A stretch of DNA of 49,107 nucleotides from a virus. The first letter of the stretch is position 1. Each line of letters opens with the position of its first letter. Of the stretch, positions 30,397-38,677 are shown piece by piece. The stretch spans positions 1 through 49,107 of the IMG/VR virus record IMGVR_UViG_3300031227_000079, one strand, 5' to 3'. Below the pieces are notes generated by a model. The model worked only from the letters and a program-made list of their open reading frames with translations. It was not told the origin of the DNA and searched no databases. Both the position numbers and the translations under genes were made by a program.

Positions 30397-31998
30397 ATGA
30401 CACGGACAGCCCCCGCCTCGTCGGCACCCTCCGAACTACTCGACCGCACCCCCCCGCATGACCTCAAGGCCGAGCAGGGTGTTCTCGGCTCGATTATGCT
30501 CAAATCCGACGTGCTCGATGAGGTGGTTAGTATCGTCCAAGAGGCCGATTTCTATTCATCGTCCCACCGTGCCCTCTACGCTCACCTGGTCGGCCTCCAC
30601 TACTCGGGCTGGACCGGCGACGCCACCATGCTCGCCGATTGGCTACGTAACAGCGAAGACGCTGAAGCCATCCGAGCCGGCTCAAGCATAGAACACACCA
30701 TCGTCACCCTATGCCGATCCGTGGGTTCTCCGGCCTTCGCTACCAAGTACGCTAAAATCGTCGCACGAGAGTCCCGTAAGCGACGATTGATCTCCGCTCA
30801 TGCCGAGGCCCTGCGGGCGACGTGGGAGCCAGGGGCAGACGTGGGCGAGCTAGCAAGCGGATTCAGGGCGACCCTAGACAGTATTACCACCACCGACGAG
30901 TCGGGCCGTATCCAATGGCTGACCAGCGACGAACTCGACAAGGGCGACTTCAAGATCGAGTATCTGATCGACGGCGTGCTCGCCCGCCATCAGCCATGCG
31001 TGGTCGCCGGCCCGAGCAAAGCCCTCAAGACCAGCCTGGTGATCGATCTGGCCGTCTCCCTGGTCGCCGGCGTTCCATTCCTGGGCAAGTTCACGGTCCC
31101 AGCGAAACGCCGCGTCGGTGTCGTCACGGGCGAATCAGGCATGGCCAGCATACAGAACTGTGTCCGCCGCGTCATCGCGAGCAAGTTTGTCTTCGACCCC
31201 AGCGCCTTCGACGGCCTATTCTGGTCCGAGGACGTGCCCAATTTTAGCAACGGGCTAGACCTCCAGTGTATACGCCAATCAATTCAAAAACACTCATTAG
31301 ACGTGCTGATTATAGACCCGCTGTACCAGGCATTACCGCAAGCCGACGCTGCCAGCATACTCAAAATGGGTGAGCTATTGCGAGCGGCCAACGACGTATG
31401 TCGTGCCACTGGATGCACCTTGGTTCTCATTCACCACACGGTCAAGAGACCCGGCTATGGCACCGCTCGACTCCCAGGAGACCCGCTCCAGCGTGAAGAT
31501 ATTCACGGGGCCGGTATCGGTGAATGGATGCGGCAATGGGTGTTATTGAACAGACGAGAGGACTGGGAACCACATACACCTCACCTCCTCAACCTAGTAG
31601 TCGGCGGCTCCGCGGGGCATGCCGGCCGATGGTGCCTCGATGTAGATGAGGGTGAGTTCAGCATCGGGCGATTTGGGGGATTAGAGAAATGGGCCGTTAC
31701 GGTTGACGATCCGGGCGAATCCCGCTCGAAGGCCGACGATCTCGCCCAAGAGGCCAGGAGGCAATCTACCCAAGAGAGGGTGGAAGAGGACTCAAGATCA
31801 ATCCTAGCCATCGCAGCCAAGCATCCAGCCGGCGAAACCAAACGCTACTATCGCGACGCCACCAGGGGCGGCAAGCGGTTCGATGACGCCTGGTCCTCCC
31901 TCGTAGAGAGCGGTGGCCTAATCCCATCGACCATCATCAAGGGCAACAAACAGTCCATTCAAGCATGGAAAATCGATGATAATCAAGAGCAGTGGTAA
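30397..31998 (+). CDS. replicative DNA helicase, DnaB N-domain plus RepA-like ATPase
   Basis: The 533-residue protein starts with a DnaB-type amino domain (DLKAEQGVLGSIMLKSDVLD, about 22-41). An AAA_25/RepA-like ATPase follows, with Walker A GPSKALKTS (205-213), GVVTGESGMA and Walker B IIDPLYQ (305-311), and LIHHTVK as a probable sensor. A helical winged-type end follows. It should load or unwind at the phage origin. The first copy of the 10-base origin-like repeat spans its stop codon. Confidence 0.8.
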   Translation: MTRTAPASSAPSELLDRTPPHDLKAEQGVLGSIMLKSDVLDEVVSIVQEADFYSSSHRALYAHLVGLHYSGWTGDATMLADWLRNSEDAEAIRAGSSIEHTIVTLCRSVGSPAFATKYAKIVARESRKRRLISAHAEALRATWEPGADVGELASGFRATLDSITTTDESGRIQWLTSDELDKGDFKIEYLIDGVLARHQPCVVAGPSKALKTSLVIDLAVSLVAGVPFLGKFTVPAKRRVGVVTGESGMASIQNCVRRVIASKFVFDPSAFDGLFWSEDVPNFSNGLDLQCIRQSIQKHSLDVLIIDPLYQALPQADAASILKMGELLRAANDVCRATGCTLVLIHHTVKRPGYGTARLPGDPLQREDIHGAGIGEWMRQWVLLNRREDWEPHTPHLLNLVVGGSAGHAGRWCLDVDEGEFSIGRFGGLEKWAVTVDDPGESRSKADDLAQEARRQSTQERVEEDSRSILAIAAKHPAGETKRYYRDATRGGKRFDDAWSSLVESGGLIPSTIIKGNKQSIQAWKIDDNQEQW

Positions 31999-32367
31999 GC
32001 AGTGGTAAGCAGTGGTAAGGAGCAGTGGTAAGCGTCTCCCTTGGGTGTGGTAAGGAGCAGTGGTAAGCACCCGGTTATATATACCTTTAGGTATATACCG
32101 GGAATTACCACTACTCCGACACCCATCACCGGCTTCCCATCACTCGAAAAAATAAGGGGTTTGCGTCATGGCCTTACCACTGCTCACCCTCAACTCAACG
32201 CTTACCACTGCAAACCACTGCAACCAACCAACCACTGCAAACAACATACATACCAGCACCAAACGGCCAATAGCAGTGGTAAGAAATGACATTTACCACT
32301 GCAACTATTCAGCCCCGTTCCAACCACCATCATCGACAGAACCAAGCCGGATCGGTAGCAGTGGTAA
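31989..32367. repeat. iteron cluster GCAGTGGTAA, candidate replication origin
   Basis: Seven exact GCAGTGGTAA copies start at 31989, 31999, 32009, 32022, 32057, 32273 and 32358. Three exact reverse copies (TTACCACTGC) start at 32174, 32202 and 32293. Diverged or partial copies lie at about 32044, 32105, 32213 and 32231. The cluster directly follows the replicative helicase gene, is free of convincing genes and contains an AT-rich palindrome. This fits iterons of a replication origin or a dense operator array. Confidence 0.7.
32071..32101. promoter_or_regulatory. AT-rich palindrome within the iteron cluster
   Basis: CCGGT-TAT-ATATACC (32071-32085) and GGTATATACCGG (32090-32101) form a 12-base-pair stem with a three-base bulge and a TTTA loop. 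Its inner part is AT-rich. It lies between the forward-oriented and the mixed-orientation iterons, where an unwinding element or hairpin origin would be expected. Confidence 0.55.
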
Positions 32368-32730
32368 GGAATGGGAAAACGGAATCGGCGAGAGAGAGGA
32401 CGTGAACATGGTATTGAGACTCAGTATCAACTATGCCAACTCCAATCTTGGCTGCCGAAACCCCGTGTCGAAAATACCGACACATGCTTGGTCATTTGTG
32501 CAAGTATACTGCTGGCGTGAAGATGGGCAAGCTGGGAAGACGTCAGTCTAGCTCGAATACGACGAGGCAAGATGGGCAACCGACACCCCACCACACCACA
32601 CGGAATCAGTATCGCTTCTCCCCAATAGCAATACCAAACGCCTGCTACCCCGCCCCCGGTCAATCACAATGGGGGGGTGGCTGAACTGGTGAGGGTACCT
32701 CACAAATACTCCGGAAAATTCCTCTAACCG
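32368..32730 (+). other. region without a convincing gene
   Basis: Several short frames cross this stretch, including 32408-32551 and 32433-32684, but none has a good ribosome site and protein-like composition together. It contains the palindrome at 32689-32703. With the iteron cluster it makes the largest non-coding block in the window, about 730 bases. Confidence 0.5.
32689..32703. promoter_or_regulatory. perfect inverted repeat, operator candidate
   Basis: GTGAGG-GTA-CCTCAC is a perfect six-base inverted repeat about 30 bases before the ATG at 32731. Size and place fit a dimeric repressor site. No regulator is assigned to it. Confidence 0.4.
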
Positions 32731-33024
32731 ATGGATACCACTATGGATACGACTGGATTGATGGCGGAAGAGTGGCGGCCACTCCTTGTTGGCCGAGAGA
32801 TCGTCAGTATTTACGCTGGCCGCACGCAGGTGGCTTACTTTCCCGGGAATGCTACACCGGAAGAGAACCTTGCTAGAGCCACGCTGATGGCCGCTGCTCC
32901 CGGATTGCTGCGAGCTTGCGTGGAGGTCATGGATTCACTTAACGGACATCCTGGCCCATTGAGTGACATGCTGACGGCCGCCATCACCGCTGCCACTACC
33001 CTAATCGACGAGGACGGCCCCTGA
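32731..33024 (+). CDS. small conserved phage-type protein
   Basis: The 97 residues (or 93 from the ATG at 32743) include YFPGNATPEENLARATLMAA and APGLLRACVEVMDSL, a pattern seen in many small phage proteins ending in an APxLL helix. The ribosome site is weak. It opens the block after the origin-like region. Function unknown. Confidence 0.6.
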   Translation: MDTTMDTTGLMAEEWRPLLVGREIVSIYAGRTQVAYFPGNATPEENLARATLMAAAPGLLRACVEVMDSLNGHPGPLSDMLTAAITAATTLIDEDGP

Positions 33025-33192
33025 TGCGTCACATGCACCTAATCCGACTCAGATTACCAATTGGATGCTGGAACGCACGAGAAGGGACGACAGGGATGGT
33101 TGATACGATACCAGGGCACACTGGACGCTGCTGATTGCATGGGGATTTCCTTTCAATGGACTTTCAGTGTAAATAATAGCGATTGGGGCGGG

Positions 33193-33220
33193 GGTCGTTT
33201 CCGCACTAGTTACGATGGGG
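33193..33220 (+). repeat. junction repeat D, copy 1
   Basis: GGTCGTTTCC and CTAGTTAC-ATGG elements match 33411-33438 at about 22 of 28 bases. Both copies end about ten bases before a likely start codon. Confidence 0.65.
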
Positions 33221-33231
33221 ATTGCGAGCAA

Positions 33232-33408
33232 ATGAAAAACCAGACCAAATTCAATTGGCGGTGTGTGTTTTGCGGGAAACGGAATCTGGAATCATGGCGG
33301 TTTCAGTTTGATGTTCCAAAGTCATATCACACTGAGGTGACTTGCTCAAAATGTGGGAAAGAGAATGTGATTGAGTTTCAGTTCACAGTGTCGGCGGCAA
33401 CCAAGTAG
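33232..33408 (+). CDS. small zinc-ribbon protein
   Basis: The preferred ATG at 33232 lies after junction repeat D copy 1, giving 58 residues with CVFCGK and CSKCGK pairs of a zinc ribbon. The frame is open upstream to a possible ATG at 33139 or TTG at 33061, but those residues look unlike a conserved domain. Function unknown. The stretch 33025-33231 holds no other convincing gene. Confidence 0.5.
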   Translation: MKNQTKFNWRCVFCGKRNLESWRFQFDVPKSYHTEVTCSKCGKENVIEFQFTVSAATK

Positions 33409-33410
33409 GC

Positions 33411-33438
33411 GGTCGTTTCGACGCTAGTTACTATGGAG
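33411..33438 (+). repeat. junction repeat D, copy 2
   Basis: Second copy of the 33193-33220 element; it starts just after the zinc-ribbon stop and ends before the start of the next gene. Confidence 0.65.
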
Positions 33439-33447
33439 GGTGAGGTG

Positions 33448-33786
33448 ATGATTCGGAGGATTCTGTGGTTGGTGGTGATTGCTGGTATGTGGACGGGGGC
33501 GTACGGGGGCCACGTGGATGCCTGGTGTCTGGCGGCTGCTGCTTATTTCCACGCGGCCTTGGCCCTGCTGATCTTGAACGTGATGGATCAACGAAAGGCG
33601 AAGCATGTGATTAGATTGCTGGCGAAGGCGAGGGACATGATGGAAAGAGACGGGTCGCTGACCGTGCTTCATTCCCTGCTCGACGAGTTGGAGAACCCCA
33701 AGCCGGCAAGGGTCTGGGATGGCAACCACTGGGTGTATGAGCACGATGATCCGCCACCGCCCCCGCCACCACCACCAAAGCGATAA
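33448..33786 (+). CDS. membrane protein with poly-proline tail
   Basis: The ATG at 33448 has a GGAGG site; 33433 is an alternative. The 112 residues have a hydrophobic start (RRILWLVVIAGMWTGAYG), a second hydrophobic stretch (AAAAYFHAALALLILNVM), a charged helix and a tail of nine consecutive Pro before Lys-Arg. It is probably a two-helix inner-membrane protein with a cytoplasmic or periplasmic tail. Role unknown. Confidence 0.55.
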   Translation: MIRRILWLVVIAGMWTGAYGGHVDAWCLAAAAYFHAALALLILNVMDQRKAKHVIRLLAKARDMMERDGSLTVLHSLLDELENPKPARVWDGNHWVYEHDDPPPPPPPPPKR

Positions 33787-33839
33787 TCCCCCCGCTTGAG
33801 ATTTCATGGAATAATCCGGCTAGATGGTCGAATAGCCTA

Positions 33840-33867
33840 TTGACAGTGGAAAGGGTATCGGTACAAT
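33840..33867 (+). promoter_or_regulatory. sigma-70-like promoter
   Basis: A perfect TTGACA (33840-33845) is followed after 16 bases by TACAAT (33862-33867), five of six matches to TATAAT. It lies in the gap after the poly-proline gene. Transcription would begin near 33874 and so exclude the ATGs at 33866 and 33869 as starts. It probably drives the block with the recombinase. Confidence 0.6.
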
Positions 33868-33889
33868 GATGGGCGATGAGGGAGAAGCG

Positions 33890-34351
33890 ATGGACGACAT
33901 TACCACTCGATTGAACTTTCACGAGGCATTGAAGGGGAATGACATGAGCGAAGCGAAAGCAGAACACACGCCGGGGCCGCGATGGGCCGACGCAACGGTG
34001 AGATACGATTTCGTCGAGAGTGAGTGGGTTGCCTACATCCCAGAAAAACTCAAGAGCGTGTCTAGTCTCAATGCAAAGGCCGTTGGGGATTTGGTTCGAT
34101 TTGCCCCCGACCTACTCCGGCAGCGGGACGAGTTGCTGGAGGCGGCGAAGGCAGCCCTTTCGCTGCCGACAATTTGCGAGGAAATTGGCTATGTCGGTGA
34201 GGTTAATTGTGTCCGTGGCGGGCACGGAGTGCTGCGAATAGTAGGCGGGCAATTAGTGAAGGCATACACCCAGGGGGGCTTTGTGGCCCGCAATAAAATC
34301 ACCAGCCTCCTAAGGGCCGCCATCACCAACGCGGAACGGAAGCAAGCATAG
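33890..34351 (+). CDS. hypothetical phage-type protein
   Basis: The ATG at 33890 follows GAGGGAGAAG and the promoter; another good start is 33944 (AAGGGG site, MSEAKAEHTPGPRW, an opening common in small phage proteins). The product is 153 or 135 residues, with LRQRDELLEAAKAAL and a helical end LLRAAITNAE. Function unknown. Confidence 0.6.
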   Translation: MDDITTRLNFHEALKGNDMSEAKAEHTPGPRWADATVRYDFVESEWVAYIPEKLKSVSSLNAKAVGDLVRFAPDLLRQRDELLEAAKAALSLPTICEEIGYVGEVNCVRGGHGVLRIVGGQLVKAYTQGGFVARNKITSLLRAAITNAERKQA

Positions 34352-34384
34352 GCACTTCACTGCGACCGAGAGGGGGTGATTCTG

Positions 34385-34468
34385 ATGCTCGCGTATCTGA
34401 TCGATATCGTCGTACTGGGGCTGGCCGCTGCTATCTCGATTCTGAATGTTTTCAGTTGCATGGAATGA
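34385..34468 (+). CDS. possible 27-residue membrane peptide
   Basis: After a GAGGGGG site an ATG opens a 27-codon frame, AYLIDIVVLGLAAAISIL, a single hydrophobic helix. It is short, so chance cannot be excluded. Single-helix peptides of this size occur in phages. Confidence 0.3.
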   Translation: MLAYLIDIVVLGLAAAISILNVFSCME

Positions 34469-34575
34469 TTCCAAGGCGACCCGTGGGAATCTGGAAACCA
34501 CGATAAGCCCTGCCACCCTCGGCACGCTGGAGAGGGTGGCCGATGCTTACCGTTCAACCAAACGAGGAAACCAAC

Positions 34576-35163
34576 ATGAGCAACGCTGGCATCAAGCTAC
34601 CACCCGAGATACTCACGACTTCCGAGGTTCGTTCTCTTCTCGGGGCGTGTGGATCGTCGTGGAGTGAGCAGCGGAACCGGACACTTCTGATTGTCTTGTA
34701 CCGTGGCGGGCTTCGCACGTCAGAGGCTCTCGACCTTTGTCCGAAGGACGTTGACCTGGACGGCGGCCGGCTTCATGTGTTGCACGGGAAGGGCGACAAG
34801 TCGCGGACGGTGGGCATTGATCCATGGGCGGTGGGCGAGTTGCGGGCGTGGCTGGTGACCAGGGCCGAGAAGGTGCCGAACGGCGGCCCGGTGTTCTGTT
34901 CGCTTCAGGGGACGAGGATGCTTCCGGTCTACGTGCGGGCCACGGTCAAGCGGCTGGCCCGTATGTGTGACATCGAAAAGCGGGTGCATCCCCATGCGTT
35001 TCGGCACACGATGGCGTGTGAATTGCGAAGGGAAGGTGTTGACATCGGGGTTATCAGTCGTCAACTTGGGCATAGCTCGATTGCGACGACGGCCCAGTAT
35101 TTGGCCCATATCTGTCCGCAGGAGGTGGTGGACACGATGCAGAAAAGGGAGTGGAAGCCATGA
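34576..35163 (+). CDS. tyrosine recombinase / integrase, catalytic domain only
   Basis: The ATG at 34576 follows a GAGGAAA site. The 195 residues hold the whole catalytic set: Arg47 (GLRTSEAL), Lys72 or Lys75 (GKGDKSRT), HAFRH with Arg143, LGHSSIATT with His166, and nucleophile Tyr175. The usual amino-terminal core-binding domain is missing, so this is a minimal enzyme like some resolvases and small integrases. It may integrate the phage or resolve multimers. No attachment site was identified. Confidence 0.8.
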   Translation: MSNAGIKLPPEILTTSEVRSLLGACGSSWSEQRNRTLLIVLYRGGLRTSEALDLCPKDVDLDGGRLHVLHGKGDKSRTVGIDPWAVGELRAWLVTRAEKVPNGGPVFCSLQGTRMLPVYVRATVKRLARMCDIEKRVHPHAFRHTMACELRREGVDIGVISRQLGHSSIATTAQYLAHICPQEVVDTMQKREWKP

Positions 35164-35336
35164 GTAAAGCTAACCCCATGTGGGCGGCGTGGAAATCTAT
35201 GTTCCTGGCCCTGCAAGTTGCCGAGGTAACGCTCGACACCATCGACACGGATCGGACCTACCAGGGGCTAATGGTCCCGAGGGCGTTGCAGGCGGTGCGT
35301 GAAGCTATCACCAAAGCAGAGGCCACCGATGGATAA
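35160..35336 (+). CDS. hypothetical small protein
   Basis: The ATG overlaps the recombinase stop (ATGA) and gives 58 residues (KANPMWAAWKSMFLALQVAE, then RALQAVREAITKAEA). It looks like a compact helical protein. It is coupled to the recombinase and the next gene. No function is visible. Confidence 0.6.
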   Translation: MSKANPMWAAWKSMFLALQVAEVTLDTIDTDRTYQGLMVPRALQAVREAITKAEATDG

Positions 35337-35943
35337 AATCCACCGAGCCGGCATGGAGAAAGTGACTACCCAGAACGCCGATGACGCCGAATTGAGGTGG
35401 CCCGGCAAGCGAGGCACGATGCCGATTACCCGGCCGGTGCAGTGGGTGCCACTGGAACCGGAGCCGGAGCCGGAACGGCCGCCTGAGAACGTGCTGAAGT
35501 TGCGGAAAGCCGCTCTTGAACGCGGGGCGGCTATGGAGAAAAATGGGTTGAGCCTCGCGGAGCCACCGCCCGAACTGGTCAACGAGATCGTGCCCGCTCG
35601 TAAACTTCAATGGATTCTAGAGGCGACCATCAAGGAAGCCCGCAAGAAAATCAGCGTGATTGACGCGACTCGCATCAACGCGATCTGCGAACACACGGCC
35701 CGCGTGGCGATGATTGCCCGATTGATTCGCGACAACTACAAGAGCCTCTCGCCTTCGCAGTACGCCACCCAACTAGAGGCGATTGGTAAGGCCGTGACGC
35801 AACGTGAGTCGCTTATTGGCAGATTGTTCGAGGGCCTCGACCTGAATGAGAGTCAGGGCGACCAGCTATCGGCCGCGATCCGATCTGTGGACGACAATGC
35901 GACCACGCCCGATAAACCATACGAGGAACTTGACGATGAGTGA
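35329..35943 (+). CDS. putative small terminase subunit or terminase-associated protein
   Basis: I start at the ATG at 35329, overlapping the previous stop; 204 residues. A Pro/Glu stretch (EPEPEPERPPENV) is followed by long helices (ARKLQWILEATIKEARKKIS, then ICEHTARVAMIARLIRDNYK) and an acidic tail. It lies just before the large terminase gene. Position and helical make-up suggest a DNA-recognising small terminase; there is no clear helix-turn-helix motif, so this is weak. Confidence 0.45.
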   Translation: MDKIHRAGMEKVTTQNADDAELRWPGKRGTMPITRPVQWVPLEPEPEPERPPENVLKLRKAALERGAAMEKNGLSLAEPPPELVNEIVPARKLQWILEATIKEARKKISVIDATRINAICEHTARVAMIARLIRDNYKSLSPSQYATQLEAIGKAVTQRESLIGRLFEGLDLNESQGDQLSAAIRSVDDNATTPDKPYEELDDE

Positions 35944-36145
35944 TACGACTATTAGCCGAGTTCGCTGGTTGTTAGGCGGGATATTTTATGTCGGAATGAT
36001 CATTCCGTTTATCCTATGTATTATCGCGGAGGAGTTGTCTGTTCGTCTTCAGGCGGCTTGCGAAGCGACGATTGGTGTCATTTGGGATTGTGAAAACTGG
36101 CGAGACATCTATAAACGCGACATAGAGAACAGAGGACACTTGTAG
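35936..36145 (+). CDS. small membrane protein
   Basis: The ATG overlaps the previous gene. The 69 residues contain one long hydrophobic segment (WLLGGIFYVGMIIPFILCII, about residues 11-30) and a charged tail. It lies between the terminase-associated gene and the large terminase. A holin or accessory role is possible but unproven. Confidence 0.55.
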   Translation: MSDTTISRVRWLLGGIFYVGMIIPFILCIIAEELSVRLQAACEATIGVIWDCENWRDIYKRDIENRGHL

Positions 36146-36182
36146 GGACAAAATCACCTGAGGGGATTGAAAGCTCAATGGA

Positions 36183-37640
36183 TTGACACGACCACAATCG
36201 AAGCCCGCAAGTAAAGTACGCTTACCATCTTCTAAGATTGCGGCTTATGCCGCCGATCCGCTCGTCTTTCTGGGCGACCTCAAGATTCCCGGCGCTGATG
36301 GTCCCGCCATCTTTAGATCAATCTGGGCAGACTTCCAGGTTGACTTCTTCAAGGCAATCGCTCCATGCCTCGACGCGGTAGCACGCGGTCGCAAGCCTCC
36401 CGTTCGTGGGTTTTGGCTGGAGCGAACCAAGGGCACAAGCAAGGATAGCGACGTGGGCATGTGTCTCTTGTGGCTCTTGCTTTTCTCGCGGGTTCCGCTG
36501 TTGGTCGAACTTGGGGCCGACAACAAGGACCAGGCAGGAGAGACCCACAAGGCCATGCAATCGGTCGTTCACTTGAATCCGTGGATGCAACAGTATCTCG
36601 ACATCCAAGTGAGCAAGGTGATTTGCCCGAGCCATCAAGTCACTTGCGAATTCATCACGACTCACGAGACGGGTGCCCACGGCAGCCGGCCGCATGTCAC
36701 GGTCTGCAACGAACTGTCTCACGTGAGTAAAGAGGCGTTCATGCAGACCATGATGGACAACGCGAGCAAGATTCCAACCAACCTTGCCATCGTCGCAACC
36801 AACGCGGGTATGCAACGCACATGGCAATGGCGATGGCGTGAAGGGTATCGCCAGCGGAAACGCTGGTGGTTCCAGAAGATCGACTTTCCCGCCCCGTGGC
36901 TCGACAAGGAGGATATGGAAGAGTCGCGGATACGAAACAGCACAACCCGATTCAATCGCCTATGGGGAGGCATCTGGGGCACGGGTGCGGGCGATGCCAT
37001 CGACTACGCGGACATCACGCGAGCCGTCCGGCTTCTCGGTCCGATGTTGCCGGCCGAGGTCGCTGGTGCAAAACCTCCATGGGTGTTCTGTGCTGGGGCC
37101 GATGCGGGTGTCCGCCACGACCATGCGGCCCTCGTCGTCTTGGGTGCAAGATACGGTGTCGATGTTGTCCGTGTTGTGTCGTGTCGCTCATGGGCACCGG
37201 GGCCATCCGGGCGGGTTGATTTGCCCGCGTTCAAGCAGGCCATCGTCCAGGCCAATCATGACTGGCAATTGGCGGCCGTCAACTTCGATCCGTCTCAGAT
37301 GGAATTCATGGCCCAGCAGTTGGAATTGGAAGAGGGGCTGTTGATGAACCCGATTCCATTCAGTGGGCCGAACTGCAACACGATGGCCCGTGACCTTCTC
37401 TCGGCCTTTCGCGGTGGCCAAATCGAAATGTACAACAACCCGCAACTCATCAATGATCTGTCACGGTTGACGATTGCCGAGAAGAGTTTCGGTTACAAGC
37501 TGGAAGCGGCCAGCGACGAGGAGGGGCACGCGGACCGGGCCGTTGCCCTTGCTATCGCTCTCCCACAAGCCCTCTACCTCTGCCAATCGGAGCCGCCCGA
37601 CGACAACCCTGATCGACCCCCGGAGCGAATAACAGTCTGA
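36183..37640 (+). CDS. terL: terminase large subunit
   Basis: The frame starts with a TTG at 36183; no in-frame ATG lies near. The 485 residues have an ATPase region with Walker A-like RTKGTSKDSD (81-90) and Walker B-like VTVCNELSH (172-180). The nuclease region starts at GADAGVRHDHAALVV (Asp307), with FDP (368-370) and EGHADRAVALA near the end. The protein pumps DNA into the prohead and cuts it. It begins the late gene order. Confidence 0.8.
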   Translation: MTRPQSKPASKVRLPSSKIAAYAADPLVFLGDLKIPGADGPAIFRSIWADFQVDFFKAIAPCLDAVARGRKPPVRGFWLERTKGTSKDSDVGMCLLWLLLFSRVPLLVELGADNKDQAGETHKAMQSVVHLNPWMQQYLDIQVSKVICPSHQVTCEFITTHETGAHGSRPHVTVCNELSHVSKEAFMQTMMDNASKIPTNLAIVATNAGMQRTWQWRWREGYRQRKRWWFQKIDFPAPWLDKEDMEESRIRNSTTRFNRLWGGIWGTGAGDAIDYADITRAVRLLGPMLPAEVAGAKPPWVFCAGADAGVRHDHAALVVLGARYGVDVVRVVSCRSWAPGPSGRVDLPAFKQAIVQANHDWQLAAVNFDPSQMEFMAQQLELEEGLLMNPIPFSGPNCNTMARDLLSAFRGGQIEMYNNPQLINDLSRLTIAEKSFGYKLEAASDEEGHADRAVALAIALPQALYLCQSEPPDDNPDRPPERITV

Positions 37641-37963
37641 TGATCGACGAACAGACGGAACTCGACATCTTCACTAGATTGCAACGCGGAGAACGGCCCG
37701 ATGATGTGGCAAGGGCTACGGGCGTTTCGCGGTCACTTGTCTTCTCGTTACGCAAGGTTGGCCGCCCTCGATTCCGCGCCGTGTCTGGTCACGCCCCCGC
37801 CCCCACGGTTGCACTTATCCGCTGGCACTGTGCAATAGTCCAAAAGGGGTGGACGCCACAAGACCGCATTTCACGGGCAGTCTTGACACCCTCTAATGTG
37901 GAAATTCCAGTATTTTCCATGATGGAATTGGGCTTCAGACCCGAGTGGGAATTAGACCCATAG
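37640..37963 (+). CDS. small helix-turn-helix protein
   Basis: The ATG overlaps the terminase stop (TGATG). Residues about 10-45 (FTRLQRGERPDDVARATGVS, then RSLVFSLRKVGRPRF) read as a helix-turn-helix with a basic AT-hook-like extension. The rest is unassigned. It could be a late regulator or DNA-binding packaging accessory. The confidence is for the fold. Confidence 0.6.
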   Translation: MIDEQTELDIFTRLQRGERPDDVARATGVSRSLVFSLRKVGRPRFRAVSGHAPAPTVALIRWHCAIVQKGWTPQDRISRAVLTPSNVEIPVFSMMELGFRPEWELDP

Positions 37964-37996
37964 TGTTGGGAAATTGGGTCGAGCGTGGGAAGCTAG

Positions 37997-38677
37997 ATGG
38001 TGGGAGTACCCACTATCTACGAGGTTCTGATGCCACGCCAGCGAATCCACGACTCAGTAGCACGGGGCCAGGGCTCTGCCCGGGTCACTCCGATGCTCTA
38101 TGCCGATGCGGAACCGTTGATTCGGAATGGCGATATCGTGCTGTTTCGGGTCAATCGGCGGCAGTGGCTCAAGCCCTCGACCTGGCTGATTACCACGATT
38201 AGCAAGAGCCCCTACGTCCACGCGGGAATGTCCGCTCGCGTAGTAAGCGGCCGGCTCACCCTCTTGGATACGATTCAATGGATTGGTGGGCGACGGGTTG
38301 ACCTGGAGGATCAGGTGCGGCGACACCCCGGCCAATGGGATGTGTACCGACCGCATCAGCCCTACAACGGCGAAGCGGCTGCTAAGGAAATGCTTCAAGT
38401 GGTCAACCGGCCCTACGGCTGGCGGAACCTCTTCATGTCCTCGTTGCGGCACACGATCATCATCAGCCGCTTCCTGCCGCCGTTTACTGACGACCAGTTG
38501 AACGGCTCGGCCCCGTTTTGCAGCCAGGCTGTTTCCAAGGCTTGCCGGGCCGGCGGCCGTGACCCGCGACCGCTCCATGCTGATATTGAAACCGAGCCGG
38601 GCCACTTGTCGAGACCGGATTTTGCGGACTCCATTTGCAGACTCTATTGGAAAAAATTCCCGGAGGTAGTGAGATGA
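37997..38677 (+). CDS. NlpC/P60-like (permuted papain-fold) hydrolase
   Basis: The 226-residue protein has the permuted papain-fold order: NGDIVLFR (45-52), a likely catalytic His75 in SPYVHAGM, then Cys175 in PFCSQAV. This layout occurs in YiiX-like and phage cell-wall amidases. As it precedes a protease and a membrane protein after the terminase, it may be the lysis enzyme. An alternative start is the ATG at 38030. The substrate is not shown. Confidence 0.65.
   Translation: MVGVPTIYEVLMPRQRIHDSVARGQGSARVTPMLYADAEPLIRNGDIVLFRVNRRQWLKPSTWLITTISKSPYVHAGMSARVVSGRLTLLDTIQWIGGRRVDLEDQVRRHPGQWDVYRPHQPYNGEAAAKEMLQVVNRPYGWRNLFMSSLRHTIIISRFLPPFTDDQLNGSAPFCSQAVSKACRAGGRDPRPLHADIETEPGHLSRPDFADSICRLYWKKFPEVVR

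Noticed and set aside
32041-32684. Proteins encoded in the iteron region
   Set aside because: The frames are translations of the repeats and of Thr/Pro/Asn-rich non-coding DNA, and lack good starts.
32660-32730. tRNA-like stretch (GGGTGGCTGAACTGGTGAGGG)
   Set aside because: A D-arm-like piece is present, but no T arm or matching acceptor follows. It is better explained by the palindrome at 32689-32703.
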